Shown piece by piece: positions 32,101 through 39,451 of a stretch of DNA of 52,243 nt. Source of the stretch: a virus. Under the pieces are notes generated by a model. That model saw only the letters and a program-made list of their open reading frames with translations. It had not been told where the DNA came from and did not search any database. Both the position numbers and the translations under genes were made by a program. Each line of letters begins with the position of its first letter. Position 1 is the first letter of the stretch. The stretch covers positions 1 through 52,243 of IMG/VR virus record IMGVR_UViG_3300042691_054929, one strand, 5' to 3'.

Positions 32101-32252
32101 GTGCGGCGTTCGAGCGGGATCGCGTCACGCGCCGCGATCGAGCCCACGGCGTGGAGGCCGCCCTTGACGTGGGTGTCAGCGACGACCGGAAAGACGCCGT
32201 CGTTCTGCGGCTCAATCGTGCTGATTGTCAAAACGGCGCCGGGTGTCGTCAC
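29133..32252 (-). CDS. Repeat-rich tail fibre protein, 1039 aa
   Basis: GTG at 32252. After an N-terminal virion-attachment-like region (~85 residues) and a Gly10 linker it has seven copies of a 57-residue unit containing HGISGYGASLVSAAS and ARTVLGLGSAA. It also has two copies of AVDSVNGATG-VVLTAGSVG and three of STTQFLRGDGTWATP. These Ala/Ser/Gly/Thr-rich repeats are typical of trimeric phage fibres. The last ~290 residues form a unique beta-rich head (FHYVEFFAVSDA, WFHGLWNNTSAP, KFFQFEMFCPPQ) that resembles a jelly-roll receptor-binding domain. Placement between tail completion and tube genes, not at the tail tip, is unusual. Confidence 0.82.
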   Translation of the reverse strand: MTTPGAVLTISTIEPQNDGVFPVVADTHVKGGLHAVGSIAARDAIPLERRTVGMRAVVTSTTPFLEFELTNASTWTLVASGGGGGGGGGGAVDSVNGATGDVVLTAGSVGAASSADFSTHVSSATAHGISGYGASLVSAASASFARTVLGLGSAAVASTSDFVLAGAAASSAAFAAHVSAATAHGISGYGASLVSAASASFARTVLGLGSAAVAATTDFVAAGAAASSADFSTHTSAVLAHGISGYGASLVSAASAALARTVLGLGSAAVAATTDFTAAGAAASSAAFAAHVSSATAHGISGYGASLVSAASASFARTVLGLGSAALAATTDFVAAGDVRLTALFSTASNGLVPVATSTTQFLRGDGTWATPAGGGGAVDSVNGATGTVVLTAGSVGAASSAEFSTHVSSITPHGISGYGASLVSAASASFARTVLGLGSAALAATTDFTAAGAAASSAAFAAHVSAATAHGISGYGASLVSAASAALARTVLGLGSAAVAATTDFTAAGVAASSSAFATHTAAVLVHGISGYGASLVSAASASFARTVLGLGSAALAATTDFVAAGDVRLTALFSTASNGLVPAATSTTQFLRGDGTWATPAGGGLSDGNKGDITVSGSAATFAINPGRVALVSLASMLSGRLLGRASGGDGAPQEISLRTPLEMVGSQLSLGVPAAGTTAFVIASGATYGNYVSTATAAAALPVFTTTLRGVVPVATSTTQFLRGDGTWATPSGGGGGLSDGGYGDITVSGSGTTLTLNPLSALTLVTGAGPTAASPGYLMLFGREGVRKVPGFVGPSGQDTTLQPSLARNRVSYWSAPGNSTTAPVSTGNAALTTTGTLTTRSTTSADFLSQARRVGFVSGATLNGTAGYRLTNAPYFRGNGAGRGGFHYVEFFAVSDAVHNATAQWFHGLWNNTSAPSQGDPSARTSILGLAKDRADTNIQFIHNDGSGVATKVDTGIASGTNKFFQFEMFCPPQGATVSWSVVELISGSGASGFASTDLPADTTFLTVNVTMSTGSTSTAVGHDLCSLYIETDL
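30555..31925 (-). repeat. Tandem 171-bp coding repeats in fibre gene
   Basis: The 21-nt core encoding HGISGYG recurs at 30651, 30822, 30993, 31341, 31512, 31683 and 31854: exact 171-nt spacing except one 348-nt interval that contains a linker block (RGDGTW plus AVDSVNGATG). The array is thus two tandem runs, of three and four copies. Each full unit is 57 codons. Confidence 0.9.
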
Positions 32253-32980
32253 TTCGTGTACTCCACGTCGATCACGCCGAGGGACTGCTGGGCTGTACGC
32301 CAGATGTCACTCGGGATGCCGTTGATCGTAGCACTGCCGATGAGGACGAAGCCGCCCGTGAGGCCGTTGACCGTGAAGGTGTCGATGTCGAGGGCCGTCG
32401 GGAAGACCAGCCAGCCGTACTCGCCCGTGCCGACGTTGAGCGTGACGTTGCCGGGGGGCTGCCAGGTCGACCCGGCGTCGAGTTCCGCGAGGACCTCGGC
32501 CTCGGTGTCGATCGCAACAGCCGAGGAGCCCATGAACATCGCGTACACCTCACCGTTGAATCCGCCGTGGCTGAGTTCAACGTTGATGGAGAATTGGTCC
32601 TGTTCGGTGTCGTTTTGGCCAATGTGAATTGGCTCCGCCTGGAGCGGCATGACGCGGACGTAGTAGTTCGACGTCGCCGAACCGAGCGAGGCCGGCGACA
32701 CGCGGTCCATCGCCAGCCACAACTTGTCCGCCATCGACTTGCCGACGAGGTAGCCGTTGACCGGCGAGGTGACCTTGATCTGCAACCGGCCCGGCCGGTA
32801 GGGCTTGTTCTTGCGGCCGTCGAGGAAGCCGTAGGGGCGCTCGCCGCCGTAGGACTGGACCGCGACGACGAGGCCGCCCGAGGGGTTCGTCTTGCGCCAC
32901 GGACCGACGAACGTGTTCGACGCCGTGCACGAGGCGACGGACCCCAGCAGGTAGTTTCGGACGTCGAGTTCGACAGACAT
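32249..32980 (-). CDS. Tail terminator/completion-like protein with C-terminal extra domain, 243 aa
   Basis: ATG at 32980. The N-terminal ~140 residues (VELDVRNYLLGSVASCTASN, VVAVQSYGGERPYGFLDGRK, LQIKVTSPVNGYLVGKSMAD) follow the plan of small tail terminator or minor capsid proteins. The C-terminal ~80 (DIDTFTVNGLTGGFVLIGSA) look like an added beta domain that may decorate or cap the tail. It follows the gp10-like gene as in many siphophages. Confidence 0.6.
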   Translation of the reverse strand: MSVELDVRNYLLGSVASCTASNTFVGPWRKTNPSGGLVVAVQSYGGERPYGFLDGRKNKPYRPGRLQIKVTSPVNGYLVGKSMADKLWLAMDRVSPASLGSATSNYYVRVMPLQAEPIHIGQNDTEQDQFSINVELSHGGFNGEVYAMFMGSSAVAIDTEAEVLAELDAGSTWQPPGNVTLNVGTGEYGWLVFPTALDIDTFTVNGLTGGFVLIGSATINGIPSDIWRTAQQSLGVIDVEYTK

Positions 32981-33450
32981 CAGGAGGGCGCTTTCTTGGT
33001 GATCGGGCCTTCACGCACAGGCGGCATGGAGCCCGTCCGCGCGAAGTGCGCGATGGCGCGGCGGTACTCGTCCTCGATGACGTCCTGGTTCTCGTTGACC
33101 GCGGACTCCAGGAACTTCGCCTGGCCTTGTGCGGCGCGGCCAGGGTCGTCGGTGCGGGTGTGCTCGCCGGGGTGCTGGTAGGACAGGTCTTCGTGCTGGC
33201 GGACCATGTAGGGCACAGCCGCGCCGCCGAAGCCGTACTCGACGGTGACGGCGTGGTTCGAGTAGTTCGGGTTCGAGATGTACGCCGAGTCTTCGAGGGC
33301 GCCGTGTTCGTACGGCGCCCGCTCCTGCGCGATGGGCAGGATCCGGTGGGCGGCGTTGAGCTGGGCCACGGCGGCGGCGGCCTTCGCGCCCTTGGGGAAG
33401 CGGCGGAGGACGTCCTTGAGCGCCTGGCTACCGGAGATCTTCAGGCTCAC
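32980..33450 (-). CDS. HK97 gp10-like neck/tail connector protein, 156 aa
   Basis: GTG at 33450 (GTGA overlap), giving VSLKISGSQALKDVLRRFPK. The pattern 'G...L...L...P....AA..L...A..I...A...AP..TG.L..S' is met by AHRILPIAQERAPYEHGALE, and YGFGGAAVPYMVRQHEDLSY matches the 'eyG....Ya...E.G' segment. HK97 gp10-like proteins join the tail to the head or help tail completion. Confidence 0.75.
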   Translation of the reverse strand: MSLKISGSQALKDVLRRFPKGAKAAAAVAQLNAAHRILPIAQERAPYEHGALEDSAYISNPNYSNHAVTVEYGFGGAAVPYMVRQHEDLSYQHPGEHTRTDDPGRAAQGQAKFLESAVNENQDVIEDEYRRAIAHFARTGSMPPVREGPITKKAPS

Positions 33451-33794
33451 AGCGTCACCTCGACGTGGTCGATGACGCCGTTCTCGTCGGGCAGGTACTC
33501 GACGACCTTCGCGCGCCGCGCCAACGTCGCGTCCGTGGCGTCGAAGCCAGGCAGCCAGAACAACGCGTTGCGGGCCTGTACCGGCGTCAAGTTGAAGGTC
33601 TCGTCGAGGACGAGGAAGTGCATCGTCCGTTCCTCGACGCCACCGTAGATCGGGACCTCGCGGAACGAGCACTCGTAGCGGCACGGGAACGTCGCGGTGG
33701 AGCCGACGACCGCCTGGCCGGCCGCGTCGAGGGCGCCAGTCGGCGTCGCCACGGTGACCACCTGACGGAGTTGCTGCTTGAGGTAGGCGTCCAT
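33447..33794 (-). CDS. Head-closure-like protein, 115 aa
   Basis: ATG at 33794 (TGATG with the adaptor gene). Small beta-barrel type: QLRQVVTVATPTGALDAAGQ, FPCRYECSFREV, MHFLVLDETFNLTP. The length, the beta character and the order (adaptor, closure, gp10-like, terminator) are those of head-completion proteins that seal the connector. Confidence 0.65.
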   Translation of the reverse strand: MDAYLKQQLRQVVTVATPTGALDAAGQAVVGSTATFPCRYECSFREVPIYGGVEERTMHFLVLDETFNLTPVQARNALFWLPGFDATDATLARRAKVVEYLPDENGVIDHVEVTL

Positions 33795-34273
33795 CACTCC
33801 TCCCCGAGGAGCGGGTTGTCCGAGAGGTCGTAGTCGTCCTGGCCGATCGCGACCGGAGGCAGGACGTTGTCGGTGTTGGACTCGATGGTGTCGTTGGCGT
33901 CGACGGAGATGCCGCCAGCGTAGTTGGAGCCGACGATCAGGCCGGCGCCCGCGCCACCCGGAGTCTCGCCGGGGCCGTTGTCGCGCATGCGCTTCGCGAG
34001 GTCCGCGTAGTGCTTGTGCCGCGCGGCCGCGAACATCGCCAGCTTCGAGTTCTCGGTGTTGATCTGGAACGCGTACTTCGCGGCCAGGAGGTCTGCACAG
34101 TCAGCCGCGGCGAAGTTGACGATAGGCTGCGCCGTCAGGACGAAGTAGATCTCCTCGTCCAGGAGCTGTTGCCGGGTCGTGTCCGTGTCCCCCACGAGGA
34201 GGCGCACCTTCGTCATCGAAGACGTGCTCGATGAGGCGAGGCTCAACCATGTGGGATCGTACGTCCACGTCAC
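33794..34273 (-). CDS. Head-tail adaptor (gp6-like connector), 159 aa
   Basis: GTG at 34273 with GAGGAGG 12 nt before. The opening TWTYDPTWLSLASSSTSSMT, KVRLLVGDTDTTRQQLLDEE, IYFVLTAQP is characteristic of connector adaptors ('VR-LIGDTD...LDDEEI'). The C-terminal half is acidic and Gly-rich. It would bind beneath the portal. Confidence 0.8.
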   Translation of the reverse strand: MTWTYDPTWLSLASSSTSSMTKVRLLVGDTDTTRQQLLDEEIYFVLTAQPIVNFAAADCADLLAAKYAFQINTENSKLAMFAAARHKHYADLAKRMRDNGPGETPGGAGAGLIVGSNYAGGISVDANDTIESNTDNVLPPVAIGQDDYDLSDNPLLGEE

Positions 34274-34359
34274 TTTTTACAACCTCCTCAATGGGGAGAC
34301 CCGCCGCGTCACCGCTTGAAATGTCGATGACGAGGTGGGCCACGGTGTGCGCCTTCGCG

Positions 34360-34821
34360 TCAGAGCTTCTCGAACGTCACCACGACCGTGCCGTCGAAAC
34401 GGCTCGGGAGCGTGCGCGGCGAGAGCGTGATCTCGGTCTCGCCCGAGGCCGGCGTCACGAACGGCGTGCGGGTGAAGCCACCCGACGCGGCCGCGCCTTC
34501 GAGGAGGCCGGTGCCGACGGTGACGGCGCCGGCCAGGAGCGAGCCCTGCTTGACGCCCGCGGAGCCGACGTTCACGCCCGAGAGCAGGAACGCCGCCGAC
34601 GCGGTCACGCCGAGGTCGACGAGCGGGGTCGCCATCGACGCCTGCGAGTTCATCACGAGGACGGCGTCGAGGATGCGGCTGTTGGGCGGCACCTTGAGGC
34701 CGGTCGCGAGCGCGCCAGTCGTGGCGAGGGAGGTGACCTGGAGACGGAGCGCACGCGGTCCGACGCCTTGGTCGAGTTGGCCAGCGACGACGCGGCCCTT
34801 CGAGATCTTCTGAACGCCCAT
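34360..34821 (-). CDS. Hypothetical structural protein, 153 aa
   Basis: ATG at 34821. Beta-rich, low in charge: LKVPPNSRILDAVLVMNSQA, LVDLGVTASAAFLLSGVNVG, EITLSPRTLPSRFDGTVVVT. Looks like a small virion decoration or stopper, but I do not recognise the family. Between capsid and connector genes, a normal place for head proteins. Confidence 0.6.
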   Translation of the reverse strand: MGVQKISKGRVVAGQLDQGVGPRALRLQVTSLATTGALATGLKVPPNSRILDAVLVMNSQASMATPLVDLGVTASAAFLLSGVNVGSAGVKQGSLLAGAVTVGTGLLEGAAASGGFTRTPFVTPASGETEITLSPRTLPSRFDGTVVVTFEKL

Positions 34822-34824
34822 GAG

Positions 34825-35007
34825 TCAGTCGCCTTTCGCGGCCTTGGCCGCCTTCGTGGTCTTGGAGGGAGCGTCGGTCTCGGCGATCAGCAGGTAGCGC
34901 TGCTCGATCATCTTCTGGACGCGGGAAGTCATTTCGAGTTCGATGACAGAGCCCTTTTGGGCTTGCTCTTTGCCATGCGTGAACTCGCGGAGGACGGTGA
35001 ATTTCAC
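34825..35007 (-). CDS. Hypothetical protein, 60 aa
   Basis: MKFTVLREFTHGKEQAQKGS followed by MIEQRYLLIAETD and a Lys/Ala tail. The first half resembles the short beta proteins found beside phage capsid genes; the C-terminus is basic. The reading sits at the end of the head-gene run, next to the inverted RNA-ligase island. Confidence 0.6.
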   Translation of the reverse strand: MKFTVLREFTHGKEQAQKGSVIELEMTSRVQKMIEQRYLLIAETDAPSKTTKAAKAAKGD

Positions 35008-35026
35008 GAAAACCTCTGGTGGGGCC

Positions 35027-35054
35027 TTGTCGGGCCGGATGCGGTTCCTAGGAT
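35027..35054 (+). promoter_or_regulatory. Candidate promoter for the RNA ligase island
   Basis: TTGTCG (35027-35032), 16-nt spacer, TAGGAT (35049-35054). The ATG follows 21 nt later (35076) with AGGAGG. Same hexamer style as the leaderless class, but this one keeps a ribosome site. Confidence 0.6.
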
Positions 35055-35075
35055 ACCACGCAGGAGGTCAACACC

Positions 35076-36062
35076 ATGCCGCACGTCCCGTTCCCGAAGA
35101 TCCCGCAGTTCCGCGACGTCCTCGTCGCCGCCCGCAAGAAGGGCATCACCGAGATCCAGGCCCAGATCACCGTCAAGGTCCACGGCACCAACGCCGCCAT
35201 CCGCTTCACGCCCGACGGGGTGATCCCGCAGTCGCGCAACCTCGACCTGTCGTTGATGAGAGACAACCGCGGCTTCGCGAAGTTCGTGGCGGGGCTGTCC
35301 GACAAGGTCCTCGACATCCTGCACGCGATCGCCGACGAGAACGGCGTCGTCTACGGCGAGTGGGCCGGACGCGGCATCCAATCCGGCGTCGCCGTCTCCG
35401 AGGTCGAACCGTTCTTCATGCTCTTCGGCCGCGAGTCGGACCGCTTGTTCGCCGCGTCCCGTACGCTGCCGTTGACCGTCGCCACCCCGACGTGGGACGA
35501 GGTGATCACCGCCGCGTGGGAGCACCAGGTGGTGCCGCTGGCGGACGCCCGCATCACCACGGCCTTTTACATGAGCACCGTCGACCTCGACCTCAACGAC
35601 GCCGTCGAGGTGGCGCGGTTCACCAAGGAACTCGCCGCGATGTGCGAGGTCGTCGAAGGCGAGTGCCCGATCGGCCGCCGCTACGGCGTCTTCGGCGTCG
35701 GCGAGGGCATCGTCGTCGACTGCGGCCCCGAACTCGGCTTCTTCAAGGTCAAGGGCCAGAAGCACTCCGAGTCGAAGGTCAAGACCCTCGTCCCCCTCGA
35801 CGTCGAGAAGGTCTCCTCCATGCGGGAGTTCGGCGACACCGTTCTCACGGAGCCCCGTCTCCGCCGCGGCATGGAGTTCCTCCGGGAGCAGGGCCTGCCC
35901 CTTGACCGCACGTCGACCGGCGCGTACCTGTCGTTCGTCGTCAAGGACGTCTTCGAGGAGTGCGCCGACCTGTTCGTCGCCTCGAGCCTGAACGACCGCG
36001 AGGCCCGCAAGGAGATCGGGACCCGCGCTCGCGAGTTCTTCATGAAGGAGGTGGCGGTGTGA
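35076..36062 (+). CDS. RNA ligase, Rnl2-like
   Basis: 328 residues from ATG 35076 (AGGAGG upstream). Nucleotidyltransferase motifs in order: I VKVHGTNAAI (Lys34, adenylated; T4 Rnl2 has KIHGTN at Lys35), III VVYGEWAGRGIQ, IIIa-like EPFFMLFGRES, IV GEGIVV and V FFKVKGQKHSE. It seals 3'-OH/5'-phosphate nicks in RNA, typically tRNA or duplex RNA. It is encoded opposite to the surrounding virion genes in a five-gene island with its own promoter and terminator. Paired with tRNA-Trp it may repair host-cleaved tRNA. No clear polynucleotide kinase is present. Confidence 0.88.
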   Translation: MPHVPFPKIPQFRDVLVAARKKGITEIQAQITVKVHGTNAAIRFTPDGVIPQSRNLDLSLMRDNRGFAKFVAGLSDKVLDILHAIADENGVVYGEWAGRGIQSGVAVSEVEPFFMLFGRESDRLFAASRTLPLTVATPTWDEVITAAWEHQVVPLADARITTAFYMSTVDLDLNDAVEVARFTKELAAMCEVVEGECPIGRRYGVFGVGEGIVVDCGPELGFFKVKGQKHSESKVKTLVPLDVEKVSSMREFGDTVLTEPRLRRGMEFLREQGLPLDRTSTGAYLSFVVKDVFEECADLFVASSLNDREARKEIGTRAREFFMKEVAV

Positions 36063-36238
36063 GCGACGACTTCGGCGCCAGCCTCTACGCCGACGGCTAC
36101 GAGGACGGCTACCTGCAAGCCCTGGAGGACCTGTTCGTCCTCGACGACGTCGACGTCGTTGGCCTCATCGACGCGTACGCACGCGGGGGGTGGCCTGTGG
36201 CCCTCGCCTTCGCCAAAACCAGGGAGCGCAAAACGTGA
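36059..36238 (+). CDS. Small acidic hypothetical protein, 59 aa
   Basis: GTG at 36059 overlaps the ligase stop (GTGA). MSDDFGASLYADGYEDGYLQ is strongly acidic with aromatic repeats (ADGYEDGY), and the rest is helical. Coupled to the ligase; function unknown. Confidence 0.65.
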   Translation: MSDDFGASLYADGYEDGYLQALEDLFVLDDVDVVGLIDAYARGGWPVALAFAKTRERKT

Positions 36239-36429
36239 ACAACAACGAGTTCCACGCCGTCTGTTTCGCCTTCATCCTTTGCGGCCTCGCCGTCGTCGGT
36301 GCCTACGTTGCCGGCCTCCGTACGGGGCTCAGCTACGCCGAGGAGTCGCAACAGATCGCCGAACAGTGCCTGTACCAAGTCGAACACGTCATCGAGGTCG
36401 GGAACGACCTCCTGGAGCAATGCCAATGA
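36235..36429 (+). CDS. Small membrane protein, 64 aa
   Basis: GTG at 36235 (GTGA overlap). A single hydrophobic segment FHAVCFAFILCGLAVVGAYV (about 6-25) is followed by a helical acidic tail. Probably an inner-membrane protein with cytoplasmic C-terminus. Unknown role. Confidence 0.65.
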   Translation: MNNNEFHAVCFAFILCGLAVVGAYVAGLRTGLSYAEESQQIAEQCLYQVEHVIEVGNDLLEQCQ

Positions 36430-36605
36430 CCCCCACCGTGCAGAAAGCCCTCCTCAAGTACAACGACTTCATCAACGCCGCGGAGGCCGAAGAGGACGCG
36501 CGCCGCGCCCGTGAGCGCATCGAAGCCGACCTCGACAACCTCCTCCTCGGCCTCTCCGAAGAGGAGATGGACGCCTACTTCGACGAGGGAGGGGACACGC
36601 CATGA
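36426..36605 (+). CDS. Small coiled-coil protein, 59 aa
   Basis: ATG at 36426 overlaps the upstream stop. Highly helical and charged, AAEAEEDARRARERIEADLD, then LLLGLSEEEMDAYFDEGGD. Likely a coiled-coil oligomer. Unknown role. Confidence 0.65.
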   Translation: MTPTVQKALLKYNDFINAAEAEEDARRARERIEADLDNLLLGLSEEEMDAYFDEGGDTP

Positions 36606-36796
36606 GCCGCGTTCAGCAGTTGATCGAGAACGACGCAGAGGTCGACCGTCTCCGCGCCAAGGCGTACGCGGTCGAGGGCCACGCTTCCGAGTTGCGCCGA
36701 CAGGCGATGTGTCTGGAGTTGCGTGGCGACATCCTGATTCGCGTGCTCAACGACGACGAACTCACGGAGTACGAGGCATACCTCGAAGACAAATGA
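36602..36796 (+). CDS. Small helical protein, 64 aa
   Basis: ATG at 36602 (ATGA overlap). Charged helices throughout (VQQLIENDAEVDRLRAKAYA, LRGDILIRVLNDDELTEYEA). Last gene of the island, immediately followed by the palindromic terminator. Confidence 0.65.
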   Translation: MSRVQQLIENDAEVDRLRAKAYAVEGHASELRRQAMCLELRGDILIRVLNDDELTEYEAYLEDK

Positions 36797-36797
36797 G

Positions 36798-36823
36798 AAA
36801 CGGCCCCGAATTCGGGGCCGTTT
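36798..36823. terminator. Perfect 26-bp palindromic terminator between convergent units
   Basis: AAACGGCCCCGAA followed by its reverse complement TTCGGGGCCGTTT. The stem is GC-rich and ends in TTT on either strand, so it can stop the plus-strand island and the minus-strand capsid transcript. Placed in the 50-nt gap between them. Confidence 0.85.
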
Positions 36824-36846
36824 CCTTGCTCACTCAACCACCGTGC

Positions 36847-37815
36847 TCAGGCCACGATGTTGTTGATGAACACGCCGAGATCGGGGGCCGTGACCTTGAT
36901 GTCCTCGGTGATCTCCGTCTCGTGCCGGGTCGCCTGGATGTTGTCCATGTCGAACTTGCGGCTGGCGACGCCCATGGGGCGCGGCAGGTGCGAGGAGCCG
37001 GTCCACGCGAAGCGGGCCGCGGCGGTGGGCGTCAGACGACCCACGGACGGCGTCGAGTGCAGGAGCAGCATCGACTTCGGGTTCAGGATGAAGCCGAGGG
37101 TGGCCGCGTTGCCGCGTCCCTCCGGGGCCGAGTCCACGAGGGCCTTGGCGACGACGACGCGCGAGACGCCGAGACGCTTCGCGATCATCGCCTCGTCGAT
37201 CGAGTCCTGCGACGTGTACTTGATGCGGTCGACGAAGTCGGGGTGCTCCTTCAGGGCGTTGAACACGTCGAGACCCATGATCGCGATGTTCAGGTCGCGG
37301 GCCGCGCGGACGCGGACGTTGCGCTTCGCCTGGTCGACGAGCTTGATCGGGTCGCTGGCGACGTAGTCGGTCCACAGCGTGGTGCCGGCGCCCGACACGT
37401 CCTCGGTCCACACGCCCGTGGTGAAGCAGGCGTCGGCGAACAGCTTCTCGCGGCGGATCTTCATCGCCTCAGCGAGGTAGACCATCGAGTCGCGCTCGAT
37501 GTCGATGGGCTCGTCCGCGTTCGCGAGTTCGTCCCAATCCACGTCGACGTGGAGGGCGTACTTGTCGCAGTAGTAGGAGTCGCTCGACAGCGAGTACCCA
37601 CCGCCGACCGACTCAGAGCCCGCTTTGCGGAGCTTCGCGTCGTCGCGGAGGAAGGCGCCCTTGTCGTACACGACGTACTTGTCGCTCTGCTTGGTGACCG
37701 GCTTGGTCGGCAGCGCGAGCCCCGCGACGTAGTCGCCGGGATCCTGGGTGAACGCGATCGACATGTCCGTGAGGAACTTGTCGATGTGCGTCGAGAGGCG
37801 GTTGGGCTGAGACAT
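36847..37815 (-). CDS. Major capsid protein
   Basis: 322 residues from ATG 37815 with GGAGG upstream. N-terminal THIDKFLTDMSIAFTQDPGD is the 'N-arm' start of HK97-fold coats; VDWDELANADEPIDIERDSM and KIRREKLFADACF match the spine helix region, and FAWTGSSHLPRPMGV the late beta hairpin typical of one phage coat family. Directly after the decoration protein and protease. No cleavage delta domain is visible; scaffold is fused to the protease instead. Confidence 0.82.
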   Translation of the reverse strand: MSQPNRLSTHIDKFLTDMSIAFTQDPGDYVAGLALPTKPVTKQSDKYVVYDKGAFLRDDAKLRKAGSESVGGGYSLSSDSYYCDKYALHVDVDWDELANADEPIDIERDSMVYLAEAMKIRREKLFADACFTTGVWTEDVSGAGTTLWTDYVASDPIKLVDQAKRNVRVRAARDLNIAIMGLDVFNALKEHPDFVDRIKYTSQDSIDEAMIAKRLGVSRVVVAKALVDSAPEGRGNAATLGFILNPKSMLLLHSTPSVGRLTPTAAARFAWTGSSHLPRPMGVASRKFDMDNIQATRHETEITEDIKVTAPDLGVFINNIVA

Positions 37816-37840
37816 GTGTCAGATCCTTCTTGGAGGTGGT

Positions 37841-38248
37841 TCAGAAGTTGCGGTTGGCCACGGTGCAGTCGATGCGAGCCGTCACCAGCGCGCCGTCGTT
37901 GTCCGAACCGTCGACGTGGGTCACGCGGCCGACGGCGTAGAAGCCCGTCGACGTGCCCGGCGTCAGCTTGATGGCGCGGCCCGTGGAGTCGGCGCCGATG
38001 ATGTCGCCGACGGCGAGATCAGCCGAGCCCGCGCGGACCTTGGTCTCGCCCTTCACGGCCACGGTGCACATCTCACCGCGGTTGGCGAGGTCCTGGATGA
38101 CGCCGAAGGGGAAGTCGGTGTTGGCGTTCGTGGGGACCACGGCGCCGGCCGACGTCAGGTTGACGAAGGTGAAAGCCTGCGACGCGGCGCTGATCGCCGA
38201 AGCGACGGAGCGGGTGTCACACTCAAGGTAGCGGTTTCCAACGGCCAT
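37841..38248 (-). CDS. Capsid decoration protein, DUF2190-like, 135 aa
   Basis: ATG at 38248. FPFGVIQDLANRGEMCTVAV, GETKVRAGSADLAVGDIIGA and GRAIKLTPGTSTGFYAVGR match the family pattern of small beta-barrel head proteins (G-PfGv, G-vkv-AG, vGd-v-aD--Gra). It would stabilise the capsid from outside. Confidence 0.78.
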   Translation of the reverse strand: MAVGNRYLECDTRSVASAISAASQAFTFVNLTSAGAVVPTNANTDFPFGVIQDLANRGEMCTVAVKGETKVRAGSADLAVGDIIGADSTGRAIKLTPGTSTGFYAVGRVTHVDGSDNDGALVTARIDCTVANRNF

Positions 38249-38251
38249 GAT

Positions 38252-39451
38252 TCAGTCCTTCTGCGTGGCGTCGGCGCGAGCCTCGGCGACGAGCTTGGGG
38301 TTTTCGAGGTAGACCTTGGTCTTCGCGGCCGCGGTCGTCAGGGAGGGGTTCGCCTTCATCGTTGCGTCGACGAGGCGGTCGATCTGGGTCTGCGCCGAGT
38401 CGGCGGCGTCGGTGGCCGGAGGCGCGAGGCCACGCGGTTCGAGGGCGGGCGCAGCGAGGGCGTTGGCGGCCTTCAGGGTCGCGACCACGGCCTCGTGGGC
38501 CTTCGGGTCGGCCTTCGCGAGCACGCGGAGTGCGCTGCCGAGGGCGACGGGGTCGCCGGGCAGGTTCGCGAACGTCTCCTTCACGAAGGTGACGGACGCA
38601 GCGACTTCCTTCGCTTCCTTCTCGGCCGCGAGAGCGGCTTCGACCTGGGCGAGGCGGGCGAGGGCTTCGACCGCGCGGGCCTCGGCAGCGGCGACTGCGT
38701 CGACCACCGCGGCGGTGGGCGCGGCAGGCACTTCTGCGACGGGCTCGGCCGGGGCGGGGACGGGGGTGTCAACTTCGGGCATCTTCACATCCATGAGCGC
38801 GGCGTTCGCGCGGTTGGCCGCTGCCATCGCAGCGACTTGAATCCAGGCAGGGGCGGAGGCGAGCGCGCGGGCGGTCGAAGCCTCTTGTGCACCATCATCG
38901 AGCAGTGTATCAGCAAAGCCAGCGGCCACGGTTTCGGCACCCGTGTAGAAGTGGTCCTCGCCGTCCGTGAGCAGCGCGCGAATCTCGTCCTCGGTCTTGC
39001 CGGTCTTGCCGACGTACGCGGAGATCATCGCCTCAGCGAACTTGTCGAGGACGTCAGCGGCCTCACGCATCTGCTTGGCGTTGCCGCCACCGCCCGACCA
39101 CGGCGCGTGCACCATGAACAGCGCGGTCTTCGGGATCTGAACGTCGTCGCCCGCCATCGCGATGAGCGACGCGATGGACATGGCGACGCCGTCGACCTTC
39201 ACGACCTTGCGGGCGGGGAGAGCTTTGAGCGAGTTGAAGATGGCCAGGCCGTCGGCAACCGAACCCCCGAAGGAGTTGATGCGGACGGTCAGCGTCTTGG
39301 TGGACTTCGGCAGCGCGTTCAACGCGTCGACCACCGACTTCGCCGAAGTCGAGTTGTCGGACCACCAGGACTCGCCGATGGTGCCGTAGACGAGGAGTTC
39401 GGCCTCGTCCTTGCCCGCCGCGCGGACCTCAAGAAGGTTGGTTGACTTCAT
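38252..39451 (-). CDS. Prohead protease (ClpP-like) fused to scaffold, 399 aa
   Basis: ATG at 39451. The first ~190 residues are a ClpP/S49-like serine peptidase: LTVRINSFGGSVADGLAIFN, DGVAMSIASLIAMAGD with catalytic Ser, and ALFMVHAPWSGG with catalytic His; EDHFYTGAETVAAGFAD is also typical. Residues ~210-400 are helical, Ala/Glu-rich (AEARAVEALARLAQVEAALA), the expected built-in scaffolding domain. The protease matures the prohead and removes the scaffold. ATGA overlap with portal. Confidence 0.88.
   Translation of the reverse strand: MKSTNLLEVRAAGKDEAELLVYGTIGESWWSDNSTSAKSVVDALNALPKSTKTLTVRINSFGGSVADGLAIFNSLKALPARKVVKVDGVAMSIASLIAMAGDDVQIPKTALFMVHAPWSGGGGNAKQMREAADVLDKFAEAMISAYVGKTGKTEDEIRALLTDGEDHFYTGAETVAAGFADTLLDDGAQEASTARALASAPAWIQVAAMAAANRANAALMDVKMPEVDTPVPAPAEPVAEVPAAPTAAVVDAVAAAEARAVEALARLAQVEAALAAEKEAKEVAASVTFVKETFANLPGDPVALGSALRVLAKADPKAHEAVVATLKAANALAAPALEPRGLAPPATDAADSAQTQIDRLVDATMKANPSLTTAAAKTKVYLENPKLVAEARADATQKD

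Noticed and set aside
34101-34343. 80-codon minus-strand frame between the adaptor and the 34360 gene
   Set aside because: More than half overlaps the adaptor gene in another frame and is Arg/Gly/Pro-rich shadow; its first part includes the adaptor's ribosome site.
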